Source: Balneola sp. MJW-20
GTDB taxonomy: Bacteria; Bacteroidota; Rhodothermia; Balneolales; Balneolaceae
Direction of reading: 5' to 3'
DNA length: 64,000 bases
Assembly (NCBI RefSeq): GCF_040811775.1
Contig: NZ_JBFNXW010000001.1
Coordinates: forward strand, 1,674,001 to 1,738,000
Shown: piece after piece, positions 57,007-64,000 of the stretch
Position numbering within the stretch: the stretch's first letter is position 1
Layout: every line of letters starts with the position of its first letter
The notes under the pieces: model-generated
The model's input: the letters and a program-made list of their open reading frames with translations, nothing else
The model's database searches: none
Told to the model about the DNA's origin: nothing
Program-made: the position numbers and the translations under genes

Positions 57007-60000
57007 TCAGAATAATTACATACCGTACTGTAACACTCTTGTTACTGACAATCATTTGTTTTGTCTCTGCCGAGGCTCAGGTTCCGGAACAGCTTTACTT
57101 CGAGAATTTCACGGTTGAAGAAGGTCTGCCAGGTAATCCCATCAGAGATATCACTCAGGACAGTCTTGGTTTCATGTGGTTCGCTGCTGAGGGTGGGGTT
57201 GCACGATATGATGGGTATGAGTTCGAGGTATTCCGGAATATACCGGGAGACCAAACTTCGATATCCGATGATGATGTTACGCGCATCATTACAGATAAAT
57301 ACGGAGACATCTGGGTTAACACTTTTGTGGGAATAGAAAAATATGATCCGCTCACCAATACATTTATAAGGCATTTTCAGAACCCCTCTGATTCCACATA
57401 TATTGAACCCGGGTCTGTAAGCATGTTCGTATCCACGCGCGTTGGCGGAGATCTGTGGATCGGTGCTATTGAACATGGCCTGATACGTTATAATCCAAAG
57501 ACAGGTGATTTCAAAAAATATAAATCAATCGTAAACGATGACGATACTCTGAACATATCGGTAGTCTTTGACCTGACTGAGGATCCTGATGGAAATATCT
57601 GGATCTCAACCGAATCATCCGGGATCCTCAAGTTTGAATTAGAAACTGAAACGATCACCCGCCTGAACTTCGAAGAGTCTGATCCGGCCGGATTGAAAGA
57701 TAAAACTACCGCAAAACGTGTCTTTGTTGATTCAGATAATCGTCTGTGGATAGATTATGCACCCGTCCTGACCTGGTCATATGATAATATTCAGACAGGA
57801 GATGACACCGGGCTTTGGGTACTTGACCTGAAAACTGGTAATGGAAAACCTTTTGCCTATGATCCTATAAAACAACCGTTCACCGGACCTTTATTTTACC
57901 CTCTAGAGTCAGACAGTGTGATCTGGTTTGCCCGCCCCTTCCCTCTTTCCGGTAAAATTGGGCTTCATGCCTGGTCCAGGACCGACAGCTCGTACACATT
58001 ATTCAAATCCAAAGCGAACGATCCGAATTCCCTGATCACAGATCATGCAGAGGTGATCTATATTGATACATTTGGCTCTTTATGGGTTGGCACACAAATG
58101 GGACTCAGTAAAACTGATATTAGCCGTAAACGACTCGAAGCCTTTAGTGCTGATCCGGATCAGATCAAAAGTGATGCCAACCGATTTGCAGGTATTATCG
58201 AAGTAAGACCCAATATATTTTGGATCACAAGGACCAACCAGGATCCTATCGAATGGGACCGTAATGCAAATACCTGGAAAGAATTCAAATTGCCTTATTC
58301 AAGCTCATCAGAAAACGAATTTGATGCTTTTGGTTCATTAATTGGCGTTAAACAGGGAGATAATATCTGGTACAGGAAACCGGATTTAAAGGCTGTAGGT
58401 AACTACAATGTTATAACAGGAGAAGATAACACCTATGATATTTTCCGGGAGGGATCTGATGATTATGTAGTACTTGGAATACATACAAACGATGACCGGA
58501 ATGTATGGGTATCCAGCAGGGTGGGTTTAACCGGGATTAATACTGAGACCGGTGCTTCAAATTTCTATCCCTTGCTTTCAGGATTCATAACGAATGATAC
58601 TCTTGCTATTCAGGATATTGCTTTCGCCACCGGTGATACGATCTGGACAATGACCATCGATGTCCCGCTGGACTCCAGCAGGCAGACTTTTGGGATTCTA
58701 CTCAACAGATTTAACCCGGCTTCCGGAACTTATGAACCCATCGAGATAGACCAGAATTATCTGGATGCATTGGGTCACGGTTATGCAGTTGACCTGTTGG
58801 CTGACCATAATGGGGACTTGTGGATATCGAAGTCTAATGGACTGGTTCACTATGATGTATCTGAAGATCATTTTACCTGGTATAATCAGGAAGACGGGCT
58901 TGCAGACCGTTTTGTTCTTAAGGCTGTGGAAGACGAACTTGGTATGATATGGATGTCCACTCAGTATGGTATTTCTAGATTTGACCCGGAAAATAAGTCT
59001 TTCAGAAATTTTGAACGATCTGATGGTCTCCGATCCATACAATTGACTCCCGAGGGAGTAATTAAAAGGGAGAATGGGGAGATCCTATTTACAGGTGTAG
59101 GAGGACTGAATATAGTGGATCCGGCTACTCTGGAAGAATATGGGATACCTCCTTCCGTATTACTTACAGGTCTCACGATTGATGGTAACCGTTATGCTAC
59201 TGACAAACCTCTTAGTCAGACTGATTTAATTGAACTACCCTGGGGACAATCAGGGCTTGAGATCGGATATACGGCTATCAATTTCCGTTCCGCTGATAAG
59301 ACCACATACAGTTACCAGATGGAAGGTATCAATGATGAATTCATCGATGTGGGTACACGCCGCTATGCACAGTTTACAAAACTAGAACCCGGAGACTATA
59401 CATTCAGGGTCAGGGCCACCAATGCTGACGGACTCAGCAGTGAGAACGATACCATCCTTGCGATCACTATACTCCCCCCATGGTGGAGGACCTGGTGGGC
59501 CTACCTGATTTATACACTGATATTCGCAGCTGGTATTTTCTTAGTTGACCGCGTACAGCGGCGCAGGGTTTTGTACAAAGAAAAAGAAAGAGCACGGGAG
59601 AAGGAACTCAAACAGGCTAAAAAGATCGAGGAAGCTTATCGTGAACTGGAAAGATCTCATGAGAACCTGAAGGCGGCGCAGGAACAGCTGGTACAACAGG
59701 AAAAGCTGGCTTCTCTGGGACAGTTGACTGCGGGAATCGCTCACGAGATCAAGAACCCGCTGAACTTCGTGAATAATTTCTCAGATCTGAGTATTGAACT
59801 TATTGATGAGGTGAGGCAAGAGCTCGCTTCCGTATGGGAGATAAAGGAATCTCCTCAACAGCAGGATATAAACGCCATCCTCAGCGACATCGAAACCAAT
59901 TTAAAGAAGATCCATGAACATGGGTCACGTGCTGACTCTATTGTTAAATCCATGCTTCAGCATTCCAGAGGAGGTTCCGGAGAAAAGAAAGACACCGATA

Positions 60001-60506
60001 TCAACGAACTGGTCAATGAATATGTCAATCTTGCCTATCATGGGATGAGAGCCGGCAAAGACCCCATAAACGTCGATATCATTTTTGAACCTGATGAAAA
60101 GGCCGGCATGGTACCCGTTATCGCAGAAGACTTCAGCAGGGTGATCGTTAATCTGTGCAATAATGCTTTTGATGCCTTGAGGGAGAAACTTGCCCTGAAT
60201 AGTACTAAGGGTTTAGAAGTAAAAAATAATAAAGGTGAAAAGTTCTCCCCTGAATTATTTGTAAGTACCCGTCTAATTGACAATACTATTGAAGTTCAGA
60301 TCAGGGATAATGGTCCGGGAATAGCGGATGAGATTCGTGAAAAGATCATGCAACCCTTTTACACCACCAAAAAAGGTAAAGAAGGCACGGGTCTTGGTCT
60401 GTCAATTTCCAATGATGTAATGCAGGCTCACGGGGGAAAAATAGAAATTGAATCAAAAGTCGGGCAATTTACGCTCTTTCGTTTATATTTAACTAAAAAT
60501 GGGTAA
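57003..60506 (+). CDS. Membrane histidine kinase with two-component-regulator propeller
   Basis: 1167 aa. A signal peptide (residues 1-25, ending SAEA) is followed by a large beta-propeller region (~30-720) with Reg_prop repeats such as DSLGFMWFAAEGGVARYDG, GDIWVNTFVGIEKYDP, GSLWVGTQMGLSKTD and GMIWMSTQYGISRFDP. A Y_Y_Y-type immunoglobulin-like domain (~740-815) and one transmembrane helix (about 830-852) lead to a coiled coil, HisKA (His914 in HEIKNPLNFVNNFSDLS) and HATPase. It resembles the sensor half of hybrid two-component systems, but lacks the receiver and AraC-type output those usually carry. It is the only membrane member of the cluster and its core is a close relative of the cytosolic four. 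The receiver gene follows after 2 bp. Confidence 0.92.
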   Translation: MIRIITYRTVTLLLLTIICFVSAEAQVPEQLYFENFTVEEGLPGNPIRDITQDSLGFMWFAAEGGVARYDGYEFEVFRNIPGDQTSISDDDVTRIITDKYGDIWVNTFVGIEKYDPLTNTFIRHFQNPSDSTYIEPGSVSMFVSTRVGGDLWIGAIEHGLIRYNPKTGDFKKYKSIVNDDDTLNISVVFDLTEDPDGNIWISTESSGILKFELETETITRLNFEESDPAGLKDKTTAKRVFVDSDNRLWIDYAPVLTWSYDNIQTGDDTGLWVLDLKTGNGKPFAYDPIKQPFTGPLFYPLESDSVIWFARPFPLSGKIGLHAWSRTDSSYTLFKSKANDPNSLITDHAEVIYIDTFGSLWVGTQMGLSKTDISRKRLEAFSADPDQIKSDANRFAGIIEVRPNIFWITRTNQDPIEWDRNANTWKEFKLPYSSSSENEFDAFGSLIGVKQGDNIWYRKPDLKAVGNYNVITGEDNTYDIFREGSDDYVVLGIHTNDDRNVWVSSRVGLTGINTETGASNFYPLLSGFITNDTLAIQDIAFATGDTIWTMTIDVPLDSSRQTFGILLNRFNPASGTYEPIEIDQNYLDALGHGYAVDLLADHNGDLWISKSNGLVHYDVSEDHFTWYNQEDGLADRFVLKAVEDELGMIWMSTQYGISRFDPENKSFRNFERSDGLRSIQLTPEGVIKRENGEILFTGVGGLNIVDPATLEEYGIPPSVLLTGLTIDGNRYATDKPLSQTDLIELPWGQSGLEIGYTAINFRSADKTTYSYQMEGINDEFIDVGTRRYAQFTKLEPGDYTFRVRATNADGLSSENDTILAITILPPWWRTWWAYLIYTLIFAAGIFLVDRVQRRRVLYKEKERAREKELKQAKKIEEAYRELERSHENLKAAQEQLVQQEKLASLGQLTAGIAHEIKNPLNFVNNFSDLSIELIDEVRQELASVWEIKESPQQQDINAILSDIETNLKKIHEHGSRADSIVKSMLQHSRGGSGEKKDTDINELVNEYVNLAYHGMRAGKDPINVDIIFEPDEKAGMVPVIAEDFSRVIVNLCNNAFDALREKLALNSTKGLEVKNNKGEKFSPELFVSTRLIDNTIEVQIRDNGPGIADEIREKIMQPFYTTKKGKEGTGLGLSISNDVMQAHGGKIEIESKVGQFTLFRLYLTKNG

Positions 60507-60508
60507 CT

Positions 60509-60892
60509 ATGAAGTTTCTAGTAGTAGATGATGAAAAAGATGTCGAGATGCTGTTTCGGCAGAAATTCAGAAAAGAGGTCAGAAAAGGGGTTTTAGAACT
60601 GGAATTCGCATTTTCGGGTCAGGAAGCATTGGAATTGCTTCAAAGTAAGCAGCCACCTGATGTAGTTTATATCTTTTCAGATATCAATATGCCGGGCATG
60701 ACAGGCTTTGAATTACTGGATGCTGTGAAATCTCAGTTTCCGCATATCAAGGTAAGTATGATCTCCGCTTACGGTGATACTGAAAATTATGAGAAGGCGA
60801 TCAATTCCGGTGCTAAGGAGTTTTTTACTAAACCCATCGATTTCGAATCATTGAGAGATGAAGTGAACCAGCTTTTGAATGAAAGCGATTAA
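60509..60892 (+). CDS. Stand-alone receiver-domain protein
   Basis: 127 aa, receiver only. Acidic pocket VVDDE (Asp7, Asp8), phospho-acceptor FSDINMPGM (Asp58), Ser86 in MISAYGD and Lys108 in FFTKPIDF are all present. There is no output domain. Such CheY-like proteins act by protein contact or pass phosphate onward. With five receiver-less kinases upstream and in the same run, it is a likely common acceptor. It starts 2 bp after the propeller kinase and lies 27 bp before the receiver-PP2C gene. Confidence 0.95.
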   Translation: MKFLVVDDEKDVEMLFRQKFRKEVRKGVLELEFAFSGQEALELLQSKQPPDVVYIFSDINMPGMTGFELLDAVKSQFPHIKVSMISAYGDTENYEKAINSGAKEFFTKPIDFESLRDEVNQLLNESD

Positions 60893-60919
60893 TGATCAAC
60901 CATAAGAGAACAGGGTAGT

Positions 60920-62092
60920 ATGAGTAAGCGTAAAATCATGGTGGTGGATGACGAACCAGATCTGCAAATGCTGATCCTTCAAAGATTCCGTAAGCAAATT
61001 CAGCAGGATGTGTATGAATTTTGCTTTGCTGAAAATGGAGAAGAAGCACTTAATATGCTCAACGAAAGCAGTGATATCTCGCTGGTTCTTTCTGATCTCA
61101 ACATGCCTAAAATGGATGGTCTCACCTTTCTTGCAGAAGCCCAGAAACTTGAAAAGCCTACCCTAAAAACGGTGATCGTTTCAGCTTACGGAGATATGGA
61201 AAATATCCGTACTGCTATGAACCGGGGCGCATTTGATTTTATTACCAAACCCATCGACTTCCGTGATCTGGAGATCACTATTGAAAAAGGATTGGGAGAG
61301 ATCCAGCTTATCCTCGATTCTCTGGCTCAGAAAGAGCAACTTGAGGCAGTACAAACGGATCTGGAAACAGCGGCTCGTATTCAGCATAAGATCCTCCCCC
61401 AGGATAATCCGGCTTTTCCAGGACGAAATGAATTCAATGTTTACGGAGAAATGCACACTGCCCGCCAGGTCGGCGGCGATTTTTACGATTATTTTTTACT
61501 GGATGATGATCACCTTGGATTTGTGATCGGTGATGTTTCCGGGAAGGGAGTCCCGGCTTCTATTTATATGGCCGTATCCCGGACCATGCTAAAAGCCATC
61601 GCCTCTCAGATAGAAGATCCGGCAGAATGTTTGTCCACCGTGAATACCATGCTTATCCCGGAAAGTGATCTTACCACTTTTGTGACCGTTTTTTATGGAG
61701 TCCTGGATCTGAATTCCGGCCTGGTGAAGTACTGTAATGGAGGTCATAATCTACCCTATGTGATCCGTAAGGATGGGACTGTTGAGGAAGTTGAAAATAC
61801 CTCAGGTCTGTTACTTGGAAAGATCGAGCCCATTGAGTACGAAACCAAAGAGCTAAAGCTCGAACCAGGGGACAAATTCCTTCTGTTTACAGATGGAGTT
61901 ACCGAAGCCATGAACGAACTTGAAGATATGTATGAAGAGCCACGCCTGGAAGAGTTTCTGGCGAAGCATCATGAAGACGGGATCAACAAACTGGTCCGCA
62001 GCCTGATCGTAGATGTGCTTAAATTCATGGGCAAGGCCAATCAGTCTGATGATATTACGATTCTATCGGTAGAGTTTGCCGGAAAGGAATAA
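60920..62092 (+). CDS. Receiver-SpoIIE/PP2C phosphatase (RsbU-like)
   Basis: 390 aa. The receiver (residues 4-122) has Asp10, Asp11, phospho-acceptor LSDLNMPKM (Asp59) and Lys110 in FITKPIDF. A helical linker (LAQKEQLEAVQTDLETAARIQ) resembles the RsbU/PppA spacer. The PP2C-type domain follows, with metal-binding QVGGDFYDYF (185-190), VIGDVSGKGVPASIYM (204-), CNGGHNLPYV, FTDGVTEAMN and QSDDITILSVEF near the end. All key Asp residues look intact. The output is serine phosphatase activity on a STAS antagonist; the STAS protein at 36557-36898 is the obvious local candidate, though it lies 24 kb away on the other strand. Last gene of the run. Confidence 0.94.
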   Translation: MSKRKIMVVDDEPDLQMLILQRFRKQIQQDVYEFCFAENGEEALNMLNESSDISLVLSDLNMPKMDGLTFLAEAQKLEKPTLKTVIVSAYGDMENIRTAMNRGAFDFITKPIDFRDLEITIEKGLGEIQLILDSLAQKEQLEAVQTDLETAARIQHKILPQDNPAFPGRNEFNVYGEMHTARQVGGDFYDYFLLDDDHLGFVIGDVSGKGVPASIYMAVSRTMLKAIASQIEDPAECLSTVNTMLIPESDLTTFVTVFYGVLDLNSGLVKYCNGGHNLPYVIRKDGTVEEVENTSGLLLGKIEPIEYETKELKLEPGDKFLLFTDGVTEAMNELEDMYEEPRLEEFLAKHHEDGINKLVRSLIVDVLKFMGKANQSDDITILSVEFAGKE

Positions 62093-62383
62093 CCCGATCT
62101 GCTAGACTTTATTTGGTCTTAACCGGTCACTGAACTTACCGATGCCATGAGGACACATGGTATAACAATCAGATATACATCTCTCTTTTGTACAGAGTTT
62201 AAATTAGCCGATTCCTTACAATATATTTATAGCTAATTGCTGCAAACTGTGGTTTTCTGGGTATATGAAGGGTTTGAGGGAAGGTAGATTTCCTTAATAG
62301 ATAAAAAGAACCTCCAAGGTCTTTAAGACCTTGGAGGTTTATGAAAGGAACTCACTTACTTTTTGTGTAACTTCTTTACCCTC
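62093..62383. other. Intergenic region after the kinase run
   Basis: About 290 bp with no ORF. It contains the dispersed palindrome (62309-62339), described separately, and a weak ATTAGC/GCTAAT pair (about 62202-62236). I see no clear intrinsic terminator for the kinase run. Confidence 0.5.
62309..62339. repeat. 31-base palindrome, second copy of the 14782 family
   Basis: AACCTCCAAGGTCTT and AAGACCTTGGAGGTT around a T. The same palindrome as at 14782-14810, one base longer at the centre. No T-run follows on the plus strand; it lies between the kinase run and a convergent metalloprotease gene. Confidence 0.8.
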
Positions 62384-64000
62384 TCAATTCTCCAGACTCA
62401 ATCCGGCATCAAGTGTCTTTTCGATCCTGACTTTTACTTCTCTCAGGTGCGCTTCGGTATAAGCATCGAAACTATAGGGTGGAGTTAAGCGGCGACTGAT
62501 GCGATCATGCAGATCTTGGAGCATCATTCTGGCTACTGACCTTGCATCCGCAGGGGTTCCATTAGGTGCATCGGTCACCAGTTCACTCATTCCATCAATG
62601 TAGGCTCTCTGAAGATCTCTTCTCAAAGAAGAAATATTGTCACCGGGAGCCGACCAGACTTCTGACCAGATCGCGTTCGTGATCTGTCCGAACATTTCAG
62701 GGATGGTCACCATATTTTGCTGACCAAATTTCACTTCTCCATCACGGATCCTGGACAGTCTCGACGGATTAACCAGCTGACCCAATATTGAAGACTGGAA
62801 ACTGACCAGAGACTCATGCAGTGGAAAGTCTATTCTTCCTCTGTAGGTATTGTTTACCCCCCAGTGATTCCATCTGTTGGCTCCAAATTGCTCATAAACT
62901 CCCACTGGAAGTTCAAAAGCATCTTCAGCGAAAGCAGCCTCGATCAGAAAGTCCAGCGCAGCCTGTTGGCGCTCCTTCGGAACATTGATAAAGGGTGCTC
63001 TTGCATCCGGATCTCCTTTGTGATCCCGGTATTGATACTGGCCACCGATATATTTCACCGCTGGTGCTACTGCACGGGCATATTGACTGAACAGTGTTGT
63101 GAAAGCATCCGTTACTTCAAAATAAGGCACATTATCGGCCAGTACATGATCCGGAAGTTCTGCCCAGATATTCTTAACCAGGTCCGAACGCTGCATGCCC
63201 CATTGCATTGGGTCACTGGACAGGTCATAAGTATTCACATTCGGATCCAGCGCTCCGGATCCCCTTGCATCCTCATCAGGTCCGTAGGCATGTCCCGGCT
63301 GGGCTGCCTGTCTAGCAATCTCAGCTGCCCGATCATCATCCGGAGTATATCCGTATGAGATCACCCACAGGTCATAAGACCCAACCGACGGTGAATAAAA
63401 ATAACCCTGATCTTCACCGGGAGGTGCAATATTGATCCCCGGATATTCCATCACAGAACTAGCCAGTCCATTTTCCATGGTATAGTCCTTATCATGCAGT
63501 TTATCAAACGGGGTATCAGCAGATGACCGGAAATTATGCCGGAGACCCAGGGTATGTCCCACTTCGTGCATGGTTACACGGTTCATTGCCTGATTAACAT
63601 ATTCGGCAGGTACCGGAGTATCGGGAGCAAGTTCTCCTCGGGCGATCAATGCTGATCTAAGAAGCGTTCCCTGGGAGGCGATCTCATCTGCCATTGAAGC
63701 CATCTCTGCACCATTCCGGAGCGCAGTCGCCTCATCTTCGCTCATCTCAAATAACTCATTTACAGCGGTGGTTGGATCCACATTGGTCCGGTAGAAGTTT
63801 TTCCAGCCCTGAACCATATTCGCTTCAAATAGAATATCGGCATCAAGGATCTCCCCGGTTCTCGGATCCACAACAGATGGACCAATAGCGCCATAACCGG
63901 ACTGATCAGAAACATTCCATCGTAATGTGGCATAACGGATGTCTTCTGCATCCGCTCCTTCCGGAAGCATCTTTGCTTCGATCCCGTTTCTGAATCCGGC
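62384..64000 (-). CDS. Zinc-dependent metalloprotease (metzincin-type), 5' end beyond window
   Basis: 538 codons are present and the frame stays open to the right edge, so the N-terminal part is missing; an internal ATG at 63970 is not a credible start. The zinc site HEVGHTLGLRH (63536-63568) has the HExxHxxGxxH metzincin form, followed by NFRSS. Upstream of it TLRWNVSDQSGYGAIGPSVV and DPRTGEILDADI match the large secreted metalloprotease family annotated with DUF4953/DUF5117 (about 800 aa). Downstream, ASSVMEYPG is the Met-turn-like segment (SVMEYP). These enzymes are usually exported or outer-membrane attached; the signal peptide would be outside the window. Substrate unknown. Confidence 0.88.
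   Translation of the reverse strand, partial: AGFRNGIEAKMLPEGADAEDIRYATLRWNVSDQSGYGAIGPSVVDPRTGEILDADILFEANMVQGWKNFYRTNVDPTTAVNELFEMSEDEATALRNGAEMASMADEIASQGTLLRSALIARGELAPDTPVPAEYVNQAMNRVTMHEVGHTLGLRHNFRSSADTPFDKLHDKDYTMENGLASSVMEYPGINIAPPGEDQGYFYSPSVGSYDLWVISYGYTPDDDRAAEIARQAAQPGHAYGPDEDARGSGALDPNVNTYDLSSDPMQWGMQRSDLVKNIWAELPDHVLADNVPYFEVTDAFTTLFSQYARAVAPAVKYIGGQYQYRDHKGDPDARAPFINVPKERQQAALDFLIEAAFAEDAFELPVGVYEQFGANRWNHWGVNNTYRGRIDFPLHESLVSFQSSILGQLVNPSRLSRIRDGEVKFGQQNMVTIPEMFGQITNAIWSEVWSAPGDNISSLRRDLQRAYIDGMSELVTDAPNGTPADARSVARMMLQDLHDRISRRLTPPYSFDAYTEAHLREVKVRIEKTLDAGLSLEN

Overview
The window comes from a bacterial chromosome of the Bacteroidota/Rhodothermota type, most likely Balneolaeota (Balneola/Gracilimonas-like); this placement is inference from gene content. 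The supporting signs are gldC, two secreted cytochromes ending in a YPNPFNP-type C-terminal sorting domain (type IX secretion style), a two-component-regulator propeller kinase, split pntAA/pntAB/pntB, few strong Shine-Dalgarno sites, and many short intergenic palindromes. I saw no rRNA, convincing tRNA, CRISPR array, transposase or phage gene.

Layout. 1-9.9 kb (minus strand): the start of an alpha/beta hydrolase cut by the left edge, rluB-like, scpB, an aspartoacylase-type zinc enzyme, a GCS2 ligase fused to CBS domains, priA, a 29-residue membrane ORF, a four-helix-bundle gene between 11-bp inverted repeats, and comM/yifB. 10-25 kb: a DUF4342 gene, trxB, the pnt transhydrogenase operon, an ankyrin protein, a lipoprotein M1 aminopeptidase, an MFS transporter, nth, a Memo-family protein, a YfcC/DcuC-type carrier, a threonine synthase and a LysR regulator. 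25-36.5 kb: gldC, rluD, a second four-helix-bundle gene inside AT-rich inverted repeats, recN, two secreted cytochromes, a D-2-hydroxyacid (probably D-2-hydroxyglutarate) dehydrogenase next to L-2-hydroxyglutarate oxidase, a TlpA-type thioredoxin lipoprotein and ahcY.

36.5-62.1 kb is the remarkable part. A STAS anti-sigma-antagonist gene diverges from a run of seven plus-strand genes whose gaps are 8, 84 (75 if an upstream GTG is the start), 1, -4, 2 and 27 bp. Five encode large histidine kinases with near-interchangeable catalytic cores. The first (2009 aa) carries ten tandem GAF-type domains, with an exact 516-bp period over most of the array. The next three (1025, 2338 and 1204 aa) each begin with an NTF2/SnoaL-like domain followed by 3, 10 and 4 copies of a ~190-residue module I cannot assign to a named family. 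The fifth (1167 aa) is a secreted-propeller, membrane-anchored kinase. The run ends with a lone receiver and a receiver-SpoIIE/PP2C phosphatase. My reading is a many-sensors-to-few-outputs signalling array: cytosolic and envelope sensors feed two receivers, and the PP2C output probably dephosphorylates a STAS protein, perhaps the divergent one, in an RsbU-type partner switch. A 719-bp tract encoding the kinase core is almost identical in two of the genes, which points to recent duplication or gene conversion.

The right edge holds the 3' part of a metzincin-type zinc metalloprotease. Several dispersed repeat families recur between genes: an AT-rich element in alternating orientation, a 29-31-bp perfect or near-perfect palindrome, and a GGGATGCC-type element.
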